This document shows, one piece after another, positions 55,909-64,000 of a DNA stretch of 64,000 bases. The DNA is from Toxorhynchites rutilus septentrionalis. Taxonomy: Eukaryota > Arthropoda > Insecta > Diptera > Culicidae. The DNA is taken from the NCBI RefSeq assembly GCF_029784135.1, contig NC_073746.1, positions 251,476,494-251,540,493 of the forward strand. Reading direction: 5' to 3'. The notes below the pieces were generated by a model. That model had not been told where the DNA came from, made no database searches, and saw only the letters and a program-made list of their open reading frames with translations. The translations under genes and the position numbers were made by a program. The number at the start of each line of letters is the position of its first letter. Position 1 is the first letter of the stretch.

Positions 55909-57646
55909 GTGAATTCTTTAATTAATTATTGTAAGGTTAGATTTTATTTTTTAATTTTTATTAGACTTAATTTTTTTATATTTAGTTTAAATTTTTTATT
56001 GAATGATTTAATTTATTTTATTGAATGAGAAATTATTTCTTTATATTCGACTTCAATTGTTATGACTTTTTTATTGGATTGAATAAGATTGATATTTATA
56101 TCTTTTGTATTATTAATTTCTTCTTTAGTAATTTTATATAGAGATGATTATATATCTAGAGATTTTAATAAAAATCGATTTATTTTATTAGTTTTAATAT
56201 TTGTTATATCAATGATAATATTAATTATTAGTCCTAATTTGATTAGAATTTTATTAGGATGAGATGGATTAGGATTAGTTTCTTATTGTTTAGTAATTTA
56301 TTTTCAAAATGTAAAATCTTATAATGCTGGGATGTTAACAGCTTTATCAAATCGAATTGGTGATGTAGCTTTATTATTAGCTATTGCTTGGATATTAAAT
56401 TATGGAAGTTGAAATTATATTTTTTATTTAGAAATTAATAAGGAAAATTTTGAAATATTTATAATTGGAGGATTGGTGATATTAGCAGCTATAACTAAAA
56501 GAGCTCAAATTCCTTTTTCTTCTTGATTACCTGCTGCTATAGCAGCTCCTACTCCTGTTTCTGCTTTAGTTCATTCTTCAACTTTAGTAACTGCAGGAGT
56601 TTATTTATTGATTCGTTTTAATATTTTATTAGTAGATTCATTATTTGGTCAAATTTTATTATTAATTTCAGGATTAACAATATTTATAGCTGGATTAGGG
56701 GCTAATTTTGAGTATGATTTAAAAAAAATTATTGCTTTATCTACTTTAAGACAATTAGGATTAATAATAAGAATTTTATCTATTGGAGAATTTAAATTAG
56801 CATTTTTTCATCTTTTAACTCATGCTTTATTTAAGGCATTATTATTTATATGTGCAGGAGTAATTATTCATAATATAAAAAATATACAAGATATTCGTTA
56901 TATAGGAGGGTTGTTTATAAGAATACCTTTAGTTTGTAGATGTTTTAATATTGCTAATTTAGCTTTGTGTGGAATGCCTTTTTTAGCTGGATTTTATTCA
57001 AAGGATTTAATCTTAGAAGTTGTTATACTTTCTTATATAAATTTTTTTTCTTTTTTTCTTTTTTTTTTCAACTGGGTTAACGGTTTGTTATTCTTTTCGA
57101 TTAGTTTATTATTCTATAACAGGGGATTTTGAAAATATAGTTTTAAATATATTAAATGATAAGAGATGAATTATAAATTTTAGAATTTTTTTTTTAATAA
57201 TTATAGCTATTATTGGAGGAAGTTTTCTTAGATGATTAATATTTTTTAATCCAGAGATAATTAATTTACCTAAAATGATAAAATTTTTAACATTAATGGT
57301 TTGTGTTTTAGGGGGTTTGATAGGTTATTTATTAAATTATGAAAATTTATTTAGTAATAATAAATCTTTTATATTTTATAAATTTAGAAGATTTGTTGGG
57401 ATAATATGATTTATGCCGTATATTTCGACTTTAATTATTATTAAATTGCCATAAAAAATAGGATTATTTTCATATAAAAGATTTGATCAAGGTTGAAGAG
57501 AATATTTTGGTGGACATATATTATATTATCAAATAAAAAAGTATTCTTTATATATTCAAGAGTTTCAAAATAATAATTTGAAAATTTATTTAATAAGATA
57601 TTTTATTTGAATTGTAATTTTATTATTAATAATATTTTTAAATTAA
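55909..57646 (+). pseudogene. ND5: NUMT ND5 (unit 2), extra frameshift
   Basis: As 48983-50719, but one added T in the run near 57061-57070 shifts the frame after F-S-F-F-L-F-F. The TAA found in unit 1 at 50526 is also present (57453-57455). The added T arose after duplication or is a consensus error. Confidence 0.92.
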
Positions 57647-57711
57647 TTTAAATAGCTTATATTTAGAGTGTAACATTGAAGTTGTTGAGGAAATTATTTT
57701 AATTTTTAAAT
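57646..57711 (+). tRNA. trnF: NUMT tRNA-Phe (unit 2), anticodon GAA
   Basis: Duplicate of 50719-50784. Confidence 0.84.
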
Positions 57712-57720
57712 ATTGGAAAT

Positions 57721-57784
57721 ATTTATAAATAAAGTTTATTAATTTTACATTGAAAATGTAATGTTTTTTTTAAACTATATAAAT
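57721..57784 (-). tRNA. trnE: NUMT tRNA-Glu (unit 2), anticodon TTC
   Basis: Duplicate of 50794-50857. Confidence 0.83.
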
Positions 57785-57794
57785 AAATATTAAT

Positions 57795-57862
57795 AGAAAT
57801 ATGGTGATCAAGAAAAAGCTGCTAACTTTTATCTTTAATGGTTTAATTCCATTTATATTTCT
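57795..57862 (-). tRNA. trnS1: NUMT tRNA-Ser(AGN) (unit 2), anticodon GCT
   Basis: Duplicate of 50868-50935. Confidence 0.8.
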
Positions 57863-57926
57863 TAATTGGAATTTAAAATTCATTAATATTATTAACAGTA
57901 ATATACCTCTTTTTGGTTTCAATTAA
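57862..57926 (-). tRNA. trnN: NUMT tRNA-Asn (unit 2), anticodon GTT
   Basis: Duplicate of 50935-50999. Confidence 0.84.
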
Positions 57927-57929
57927 TTT

Positions 57930-57994
57930 AAGATAAATTGATTGAATCAATATTTTTTAAGTGCAAGTTAAATGTTATAATTAACTATTATCCT
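57930..57994 (-). tRNA. trnA: NUMT tRNA-Ala (unit 2), anticodon TGC
   Basis: Duplicate of 51003-51067. Confidence 0.82.
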
Positions 57995-58011
57995 ATTTAT
58001 TTATTTTTAAA

Positions 58012-58074
58012 AAATATGGGTGTAATTCACCTAAGATTAGGCCGAAACTAATTGCAATATATCGCTTCATATTT
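58012..58074 (-). tRNA. trnR: NUMT tRNA-Arg (unit 2), anticodon TCG
   Basis: Duplicate of 51085-51147. Confidence 0.85.
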
Positions 58075-58083
58075 GGTTGAGAT

Positions 58084-58440
58084 TTAATTATTTCATTCTA
58101 ATGCTCCTTGGTTTCATTCGTGGTATAATCCAATTAATAGAATAAAAATAAAGAAAAGGCTAGTAATTGTTCAATTTATTAAATTTGATGATTTAAAAAT
58201 TAAGATTATCGGGAGAAGAAGAGCAATTTCTACATCAAAAATTAAGAAAATAATTGCAATTAAGAAAAATCGAAGAGAGAAGGGTAAACGAGAATAATTT
58301 ATAGGGTCAAATCCACATTCAAAAGGGGAAGATTTTTCACGATCAGTAATGGTTTTTTTAGATAAAAAGGTTGCTATTATTATTATAATAATAGAAATAG
58401 TTAAAATAATTAGACTTATAATAGTAAGTGTTAAAATTAT
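58084..58440 (-). pseudogene. ND3: NUMT ND3 (unit 2), frame intact
   Basis: Duplicate of 51157-51513. Confidence 0.9.
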
Positions 58441-58504
58441 TTATACTAAAATTATTTAGTCCTAATGATTGGAAGTCATTTATACATACATATACTTTAT
58501 AAAT
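58439..58504 (-). tRNA. trnG: NUMT tRNA-Gly (unit 2), anticodon TCC
   Basis: Duplicate of 51512-51577. Confidence 0.84.
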
Positions 58505-59292
58505 TAACCTCCTCATCAGTAAATTGAAATATATAAAAATAATCAAACTACATCTACAAAGTGTCAATATCATGCTGCTGCTTCAAATCCAAAATGGTGA
58601 TTTTTTGAAAAATGATGATTAATATGACGTAAAAAACAAATTAATAAAAAAGAAGTTCCAATTAAAACATGAAGTCCGTGGAATCCTGTTGATATGAAAA
58701 ATGTTGAGCCATAAACATTATCTGCAATAGTAAATGGGGCTTCTATATATTCATATCCTTGTAAAATTGAGAAATAAATTCCTAAAAGTACTGTAAAGAA
58801 TAATCTTTGAATTGTTTGAGTATGATTATTTTCTATTAATCTATGATGAGCTCAAGTTACAGTAATTCCTGATGCTAATAAAATAGCTGTATTTAATAAA
58901 GGAATTTGAAAAGGATTAAATGGATGGATTCCGATAGGAGGTCATATTATTCCTAGTTCAATTGTAGGAGATAATCTTCTATGAAAAAATGCTCAAAAAA
59001 ATGAAACAAAAAAGAAAATTTCAGAGATAATAAAAAGAATTATTCCTCATCGAAGGCCTAAGGTTACATTGAAAGTATGAAGTCCTTGGAAAGTACTTTC
59101 TCGAGAAATATCTCGTCATCATTGATATATAATTAATAGGGTAATAATATTCCCTAAAATAAATAAATTATTATTATATTGATGGAATCATTGAACTAAT
59201 CCTGTAGTTATTGTTATTGCTCTAATTGCTCCTAATAAAGGTCATGGACTATAGTCTACTAAATGAAAGGGATGATTTATTTTTGTTGACAT
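58504..59292 (-). pseudogene. COX3: NUMT COX3 (unit 2), frame intact
   Basis: Duplicate of 51577-52365. Confidence 0.92.
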
Positions 59293-59371
59293 TAATTTAC
59301 TTCTCTAGAATATAAAGTACTTAAAACTGAAAATACATAAGATTGAATAATAGCGACTGCTGATTCAATTT
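59292..59371 (-). pseudogene. ATP6: NUMT ATP6 3' fragment (unit 2)
   Basis: Duplicate of 52365-52444, again followed by A22. Confidence 0.88.
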
Positions 59372-59394
59372 CAAAAAAAAAAAAAAAAAAAAAA

Positions 59395-59700
59395 GTTCAA
59401 AAAAGGCATCCTATTAAAATAGATGAAAACATTTTGTTTTATAAGTGCTAATACTTTCAGAAATGAAAACAAATTTCTAGATTGTAAGGATTTCCTGAAG
59501 TTTGCTGTTTATATTTAATGTTTGCCACATCAGTTGAAGGTATTTCTCTACGATGAATGGACGATGGAAATGTCACGATTCAATTGTGATAAATTATATG
59601 GTAAAATTTCCAAAAATTGTGATCTCCTTCGCAAAATCTTTTCGTCATTCGAATTTCCCTTCATTGTTTTTGACGTCAAACTACGCCTATTTTCTTAATA
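59395..59700 (+). pseudogene. hAT-like relic (unit 2)
   Basis: Duplicate of 52468-52773. Here it continues into the full pogo-like element, so this is the original right flank. Confidence 0.75.
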
Positions 59701-59853
59701 CAGCGCGGACTCGATTATATACAGTTTGGATTTATTTTCACTATATATAATCGAGTAAAGAAATTTTTTTTATGCATATATTTTTGTTTTTTTTTAATAA
59801 AAAGAAGAATTTAATTTTTGATTCATCCCCTTAAAGTCATAAAATACTTTTCT

Positions 59854-60217
59854 CATAGAAAAAATTCAAATTCATTCAGGAGGCGATAGAGGATAATATT
59901 TGATGAAAAAAAATCCTTCTATGCATCTGTTCGAATTTCAACAGTGACAGAGTTATAGAGCTTTTTTTTGTTTCGGACTCTGTTGCCTCAAACTGGCTCT
60001 ATATTAAAAAGTACGCAACAGAAGACGATTCTGTTGCTTTCATTTGAAAGATGAGAAAATTTAGTACAGGATGTAGTTGTGAAATATGTCAATTAGTGGA
60101 TTTAAATAACATTTTAGAAGTGCAAAAACTTCAAAGTTAGTAATTGTTAATGAGTTATTATTAATTTTATCCTAAAAATTCATATTGAACTTTATTGTTT
60201 CTATCAATTAATAGGAG
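59854..60217. other. Interior of the pogo-like element, unassigned
   Basis: Sequence with hairpin-like 'aacagaagacgattctgttgc' words but no coding motif. Confidence 0.35.
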
Positions 60218-60219
60218 TA

Positions 60220-61504
60220 CCGATAAGTTTCTTCGTTTTTTTTTTAAATTAATGCTTTATTCTGCTTATATTTATTCAAAAATGGCTACAAATTTCATAT
60301 TTAAAGTATTACCCATCTAGTAATAAAGCTAGTCACAACTTTTCCCATCTTTCTGACAATTCACGGATCCCTTTGGGGAAATAATCAGCCGGTTTGTCGG
60401 CTATCCACGGATCGATTCAATTTTTGACTTCATCAAAATTGGAGAAGTGCTGGTCAAACAGGTCATGTTTTGTATCGATCGAAAAAGGTAGTAATCGGGC
60501 AGAGTAATGTCTGGAGAATATCTCCCATTTCAGTGTTTCAAAGTATGTTTCGACCGGTTTCGCGACATGCGGCCGAGCATTGTCGTGCTGCAAAATAACT
60601 TTATCGTGTCTTTGCTCGTATTGTGGCCGTTTTTCCTCCATTACACGGCTCAAACGCATCAATTGTCGTGGGTAGAGGTTCCTCGTAATGGTTTTATTCG
60701 TTTTTAGCAGCTCATAGTACACCACACCCAGCTGGTCCCCCCGAATAGACAGCATAACCTTCTGGCCGTGAATATTCCGCGCGGCCGTCGATGTTGATGC
60801 ATGGCCAAGGTATCCATACGTTGCCCGACGTTTAGGATTGTCGTAATGGACCCACTTCTCATCGTCAGTAACGATTCGATACAAAGAACCTTTTCTTTTA
60901 TGTCGTTGAAGCAGTTGTTCGCACGTGAAAAAAAAGGCGTTCGATGTCTCGTGGCTTCAATTTATACGGCATCCAATGTCCTATTTTTCGGATCATTCCC
61001 ATTGCCTTCAACGATCGGATATGGTTTGCTGAGCTACTCCAAGTGTATCAGCAAATTCTTGTGGCGTTTGTGACGGATCTTGATCGAATAAAGATCAATG
61101 GAGTAAAGATCAATGATTTCTTTATCTTCAAACTTGGCGGTCCGGAACGATCTTCGTCTTCCAAGTCAAAATTATCACTTTTAAACCGTACAAATCACGT
61201 CTGACACGTTCGCTCAGTTGGAGCATGGTCACCATAAACTTCCACCAAAATGCGATGACTTTCCGCAGCTTTTTTATTTGTATTGAAGTAATGAAGTAAC
61301 ACCCCCCGCGAAAACACTCTCGTTGGTATGAAATTTGACATATTCGAAGTGGCAAAAAACTATGTTGTTTACGCTTCAACTTTTTGACATATACTGAAAA
61401 AGACACGCAATGACAGTAGCTTTCCAATGAATGTCTGAAAAATTGGTTCACTGGAATAATAATCAAGTTACGCCATCTGTTGTAAATCCAAAGAAACTTA
61501 CCGG
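60220..61504 (-). mobile_element. Nested mariner relic
   Basis: About 1,285 bp, a normal mariner length, with short inverted ends (left ccgataagtttcttcg, right inverted ccggtaagtttctttgg). TA precedes the left end (60218-60219); the right duplicate is not preserved. Confidence 0.75.
60310..61300 (-). pseudogene. Mariner transposase, degraded (Mos1-like branch)
   Basis: On the minus strand: an N-terminal block L-V-E-V-Y-G-D-H-A-P near 61230-61200; I-R-K-I-G-x-W-M-P-Y-x-L-K-P near 60985-60945; I-V-T-D-D-E-K-W-V-H-Y-D-N-P-K-R-R (60880-60825, one catalytic D); L-Q-H-D-N-A-R-P-H-V-A (60595-60565, second D). The expected P-Y-S-P-D-x-A-P-S-D-Y-H-L-F block is garbled (60535-60490), so the third D is lost, and F-P-K-G-I-R-E-L-S-E-R-W-E-K-L ends it near 60345. 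Several frame changes. Inactive. Confidence 0.85.
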
Positions 61505-61778
61505 CACACCTATTAAAGTAAAGCTTTCTAATTGTTCTACAATTTGTTCTTTGACACCCAACTTCTATCTATCTTAATTTTGTTGCAATACCAATATGAA
61601 CAATTCCTGGAGAAAATTCAAGCAAATTCTTCAAAAATCACGATTTTTACCCCACTGTACATATAAGAGCCACTTAAATTTCACCTTAACTTTGAAAAAT
61701 TACATTTTTTCTTGAAATAAGTCATATTTCAGAAACAAACAAAAAATTGAGCTGTATATAATCGAGTCCAAAATTGTA
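61505..61778. other. Pogo-like element interior between nested insertions
   Basis: Unassigned apart from a 'tataatcgagtcc' word at about 61757. Confidence 0.35.
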
Positions 61779-61913
61779 TACAGTGATAGACATTCGTTTA
61801 GCCGCACTTGAAACACTTACAAAACAATTAGGAATGTTCTTTTTATCGGGATACTTATTTGCTGTAGTGATAGTATATTTAAGTCACTTTTATTGAAAGG
61901 ACGTGCTTCACAA

Positions 61914-61942
61914 TCACACACACACACACACACACACACACA
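61914..61942. repeat. (CA)n microsatellite
   Basis: About 14 CA units inside the Tc1-like relic. Confidence 0.95.
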
Positions 61943-62103
61943 AGGCGGCATCGGTGGATATAAACATTCAAACGTCATTTTTTCCCGAGACATACGCTTA
62001 GCCGTAGGGCATAAAAATCGAGTTCTCGCATAATCACCAAGCCTTTATCGGGGTTTTCGAAAAAATACTTGGGAATGTTCAATTTACAAGATAAATATTA
62101 GAT

Positions 62104-62780
62104 GTGCAACGTAAGAAGTTGGTCAGATTAGTGATTTACGTAGAATTTAAAGGAATGGCGAAAGGTATTCTATTGACGGAAAAATCGGTTGTTCCAGTAA
62201 CGAAGAGGCATATTGCGCGCATCTTAAATGAGTCACCAAACATCATGTGGAAGAAACCTCAAGAGAAGCCGAAACTGACCGCCACTCATAAGCAGAACCA
62301 TCTCATTTTCGCCCGGCAATACATGGAATGGAAACTAGAATGGAGAAATGTTGTATTTTCCGGCGAAGAAAGTTCAATTTGGATTGATCCGGACTGTTAC
62401 AGTTGCTATTGGTACAATTTAAGTCAACGGCATGTCGTGAGATCGAAGCGAAACTTTGGGGGCGGAAATTTGACAGTGTGCGGAGCCGTTTCCTATCACA
62501 GCGAGCTTCTCATTTGTTTTATTTTCACCCGAATGAACTCCGAAAAGTATCTTCAATTACTGGAGGACGTTTTGATTGGCCATATTGAGAATAACGCTAA
62601 CGAGGAAGTCGTTTTTTCAGCAGGATTATGCATAGATCCACGTTTCCAAGCAATCGAAGGCATGGTTTGCCGAGAAGGACATTCCACTTCTTGAATGACC
62701 TGCTGGCCGTCGATTGCAATCCCATAGAGAACCTATTAAAAATCTTGGCCGAGATGGTCTATGCAAACGGATGACAATTT
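62104..62780 (+). pseudogene. Tc1-like transposase, degraded
   Basis: The longest frame (62104-62694) covers I-L-N-E-S-P-N-I-M-W-K, K-P-K-L-T-A-T-H-K-Q-N-H-L-I-F-A-R-Q-Y-M-E-W and V-V-F-S-G-E-E-S-S, where the usual F-S-D-E-K has G in place of the catalytic aspartate. C-Y-W-Y-N-L, K-R-N-F-G-G-G-N-L-T-V-C-G-A-V-S and Y-L-Q-L-L-E-D-V-L follow. After 62640 the frame shifts; S-R-R-H-F-L-N-D-L-L-A-V-D-C-N-P-I-E-N-L and then L-K-I-L-A-E-M-V-Y follow, carrying the third acid (N-P-I-E-N). The second D region is garbled. Inactive. Confidence 0.85.
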
Positions 62781-63228
62781 GACAATATTTCCAGTCTCAA
62801 GGCAGTAATTCAGGAATGTTGGGCTATAATCAATATGGCAACACTTTAAAAGCTGTCTGACTCGATGCCAAATCGAGTTTTAAAGGGATCCGAAATGGAG
62901 GTGGTCATACTAAATATTAGCTACCGATTGGACTCGAAATTTGCCTCACAAATTTTCTTTTATTGAAATTTTAGGATGCGGCTAAACGAATGTCCACCCT
63001 GATTCCACATATTTGAATTACTTAGAAAACAAAAAGTGAATTTATACTTTTTTTAGAATGAATTCGACGAAAATAAACAATAATCGTCTTTTATGAGCAA
63101 AACTGTACAAAGAATTGACTTATTTTTAAAGATATTGAGAAAAAAAAGGGTGCAGCTAGACGAATGTCTACCACTGTATAATCGAATCACATTTAATCGA
63201 GTCTGTATATAATCGAGTCCGACCTGTA

Positions 63229-64000
63229 CAGAGATCCATTCCAATGCTTCGTATAGAAAAGAGTGCATAGATTTTAAATATCGTTAATATCTATTCAATT
63301 ATTGAATGATTTTTTATTCCAAATACACAAATCAATAGGAATATCCCCGTTTTTTTGCCTAAGACATATATGATGGTAAACAATGTAACGAATAAAAAAG
63401 GTAAGTGTTTTCCATTTTACTCATCGCTCACATTATGCCACAATATAACAACAAACGTTCTTGCATACAAATATGTTGTTAGTTTACATGGCATGGTTTC
63501 TATCTTCGATGTTTCGTTGCTGCGAGCAATAGGAAAAAATTGTTCTGCTCTATGGTTTAAGTTTTTTAGAAGCGGATGAACTGCAAATTTTGAAGGCTCT
63601 CAAAAACAAAAAGCAAGCAAGTTTCAGTTTTAATTTCACTCTAGTCAACGATCATCCAACACCATGTGTGAGTTAATTTGGAATTTATTATTTAATGCTC
63701 TTTAATTTTTTTCTGAATAGAACTTATGTGAATTTAAGAGTGCTTTCGGGCTTATTGATGGTTTTTTGATCGATCGTTCAATTTTAGCGAATTTGAGCAT
63801 TGTTTCCGAGTTAAAAATGGTGTCGAAGTGCAGCACGTTTCAAGCCAGATGAAAGAAGGTATTTTACTGCAGTGAGAGTTGTGTTCTTCGGTTGCCCCTA
63901 GTGGTGGTTTCTGCGATGTTTTGTCAGTATTTTTTTAAATGTTTCTCTCTTAGTGAGAAACACTCTTTAAATAGTCAGTGAATTGAAGTTTACAGTTGCG
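63229..64000. other. Intergenic to window end, unassigned
   Basis: Short frames only (63355-63579 has no motif). No recognised repeat ends. Confidence 0.4.

Larger units (their letters stand above)
52927..59853. repeat. Tandem duplication, unit 2 (6,927 bp)
   Basis: Nearly identical to unit 1. Differences noticed: G to A in CYTB (near 53098), one shift in the A/T-run of tRNA-Thr, and one extra T in ND5 (57061-57070 region). Because the nuclear flank is included, duplication followed mitochondrial insertion. Confidence 0.95.
61781..63176 (+). mobile_element. Nested Tc1-like element relic
   Basis: Left end cagtgatagacattcgttta, right end (inverted) cagtggtagacattcgtcta, TA at 61779-61780 and 63177-63178. 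A second inverted-end-like copy lies inside at about 62976-63000 ('gcggctaaacgaatgtccac'). It contains a (CA)n microsatellite. Confidence 0.85.
59701..63226. mobile_element. Pogo-like element with two nested insertions
   Basis: Inverted ends: left cagcgcggactcgattatat then acag; right (inverted) caggtcggactcgattatat then acag. TA is on both sides (59699-59700 and 63227-63228). CAG starts and TA targets fit the pogo branch of Tc1/mariner. Extra 'tataatcgagt' words lie inside both ends (59745, 61757, 63190-63210). Removing the mariner relic (60220-61504) and the Tc1-like relic (61781-63176) leaves about 0.85 kb with no transposase recognised, so it is probably non-autonomous. Confidence 0.7.

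Noticed and set aside
63355..63579. 74-residue plus-strand frame near the right edge as an exon
   Set aside because: A GTAAGT-like donor lies inside it, but there is no recognisable protein motif or partner exon.

Overview
The window is animal nuclear DNA, almost certainly from a mosquito (Culicidae). Three things point there: DD37E-type Tc1/mariner elements known from mosquitoes, tRNA-derived SINEs, and a mitochondrial insert with the culicid order ND3-Arg-Ala-Asn-Ser-Glu-Phe (Arg before Ala, unlike the ancestral insect Ala-Arg order). COX1 of the insert starts at TCG, as in mosquitoes. The species cannot be fixed from this sequence alone.

Positions 1-33,400 and 59,850-64,000 are repeat-rich, gene-poor nuclear DNA. 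Only two host genes are supported. One is the first coding exon of a class A GPCR (prostanoid-receptor-like) on the minus strand at 10,288-10,529. The other is a single-exon Gsx-class homeobox gene, the orthologue of Drosophila intermediate neuroblasts defective (ind), on the minus strand at 28,906-29,769, with a plausible TATA box near 29,925. The rest is transposon material. It includes three near-identical DD37E elements (6,155; 7,549; 25,039), a second DD37E family with an intact 336-aa transposase (19,815-21,110), and a DD34D mariner broken by one base (26,438-27,730). There are also several degraded mariner, DD37E, Tc1, Tigger/pogo and hAT relics, a 5'-truncated LINE, SINEs and MITEs with visible target-site duplications. 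Two insertions (LINE at 4,388 and DD37E at 19,815) have a matching unoccupied copy of their host repeat elsewhere in the window.

Positions 33,443-59,372 are mitochondrial DNA in the nucleus (a NUMT) with a layered structure: (i) a 2.4-kb forward piece, 3' COX1 to ATP6; (ii) at 35,837 a switch of strand into an inverted, unit-length mitogenome of about 16.6 kb (35,837-52,444), including the control region with about 6.7 copies of a 157-bp repeat, opened inside ATP6; (iii) a 22-A run and nuclear DNA; (iv) a 6.93-kb tandem duplication (46,001-52,926 and 52,927-59,853) that copies CYTB-to-ATP6 together with 0.48 kb of flank and A-run. Both nuclear flanks are parts of one degraded hAT-like transposon, so the insertion target can be read. 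COX1, COX2, ATP8, ND3 and COX3 of the inverted copy keep full-length frames in the invertebrate mitochondrial code. ND1, ND2, ND4, ND4L, ND5, ND6 and CYTB carry frameshifts, mostly in homopolymers, or a stop.

To the right, a pogo-like element with TA target sites spans 59,701-63,226 and contains a nested mariner relic and a nested Tc1-like relic. I found no new enzymatic or defence system. The notable content is the architecture of the NUMT and the datable nested insertions.
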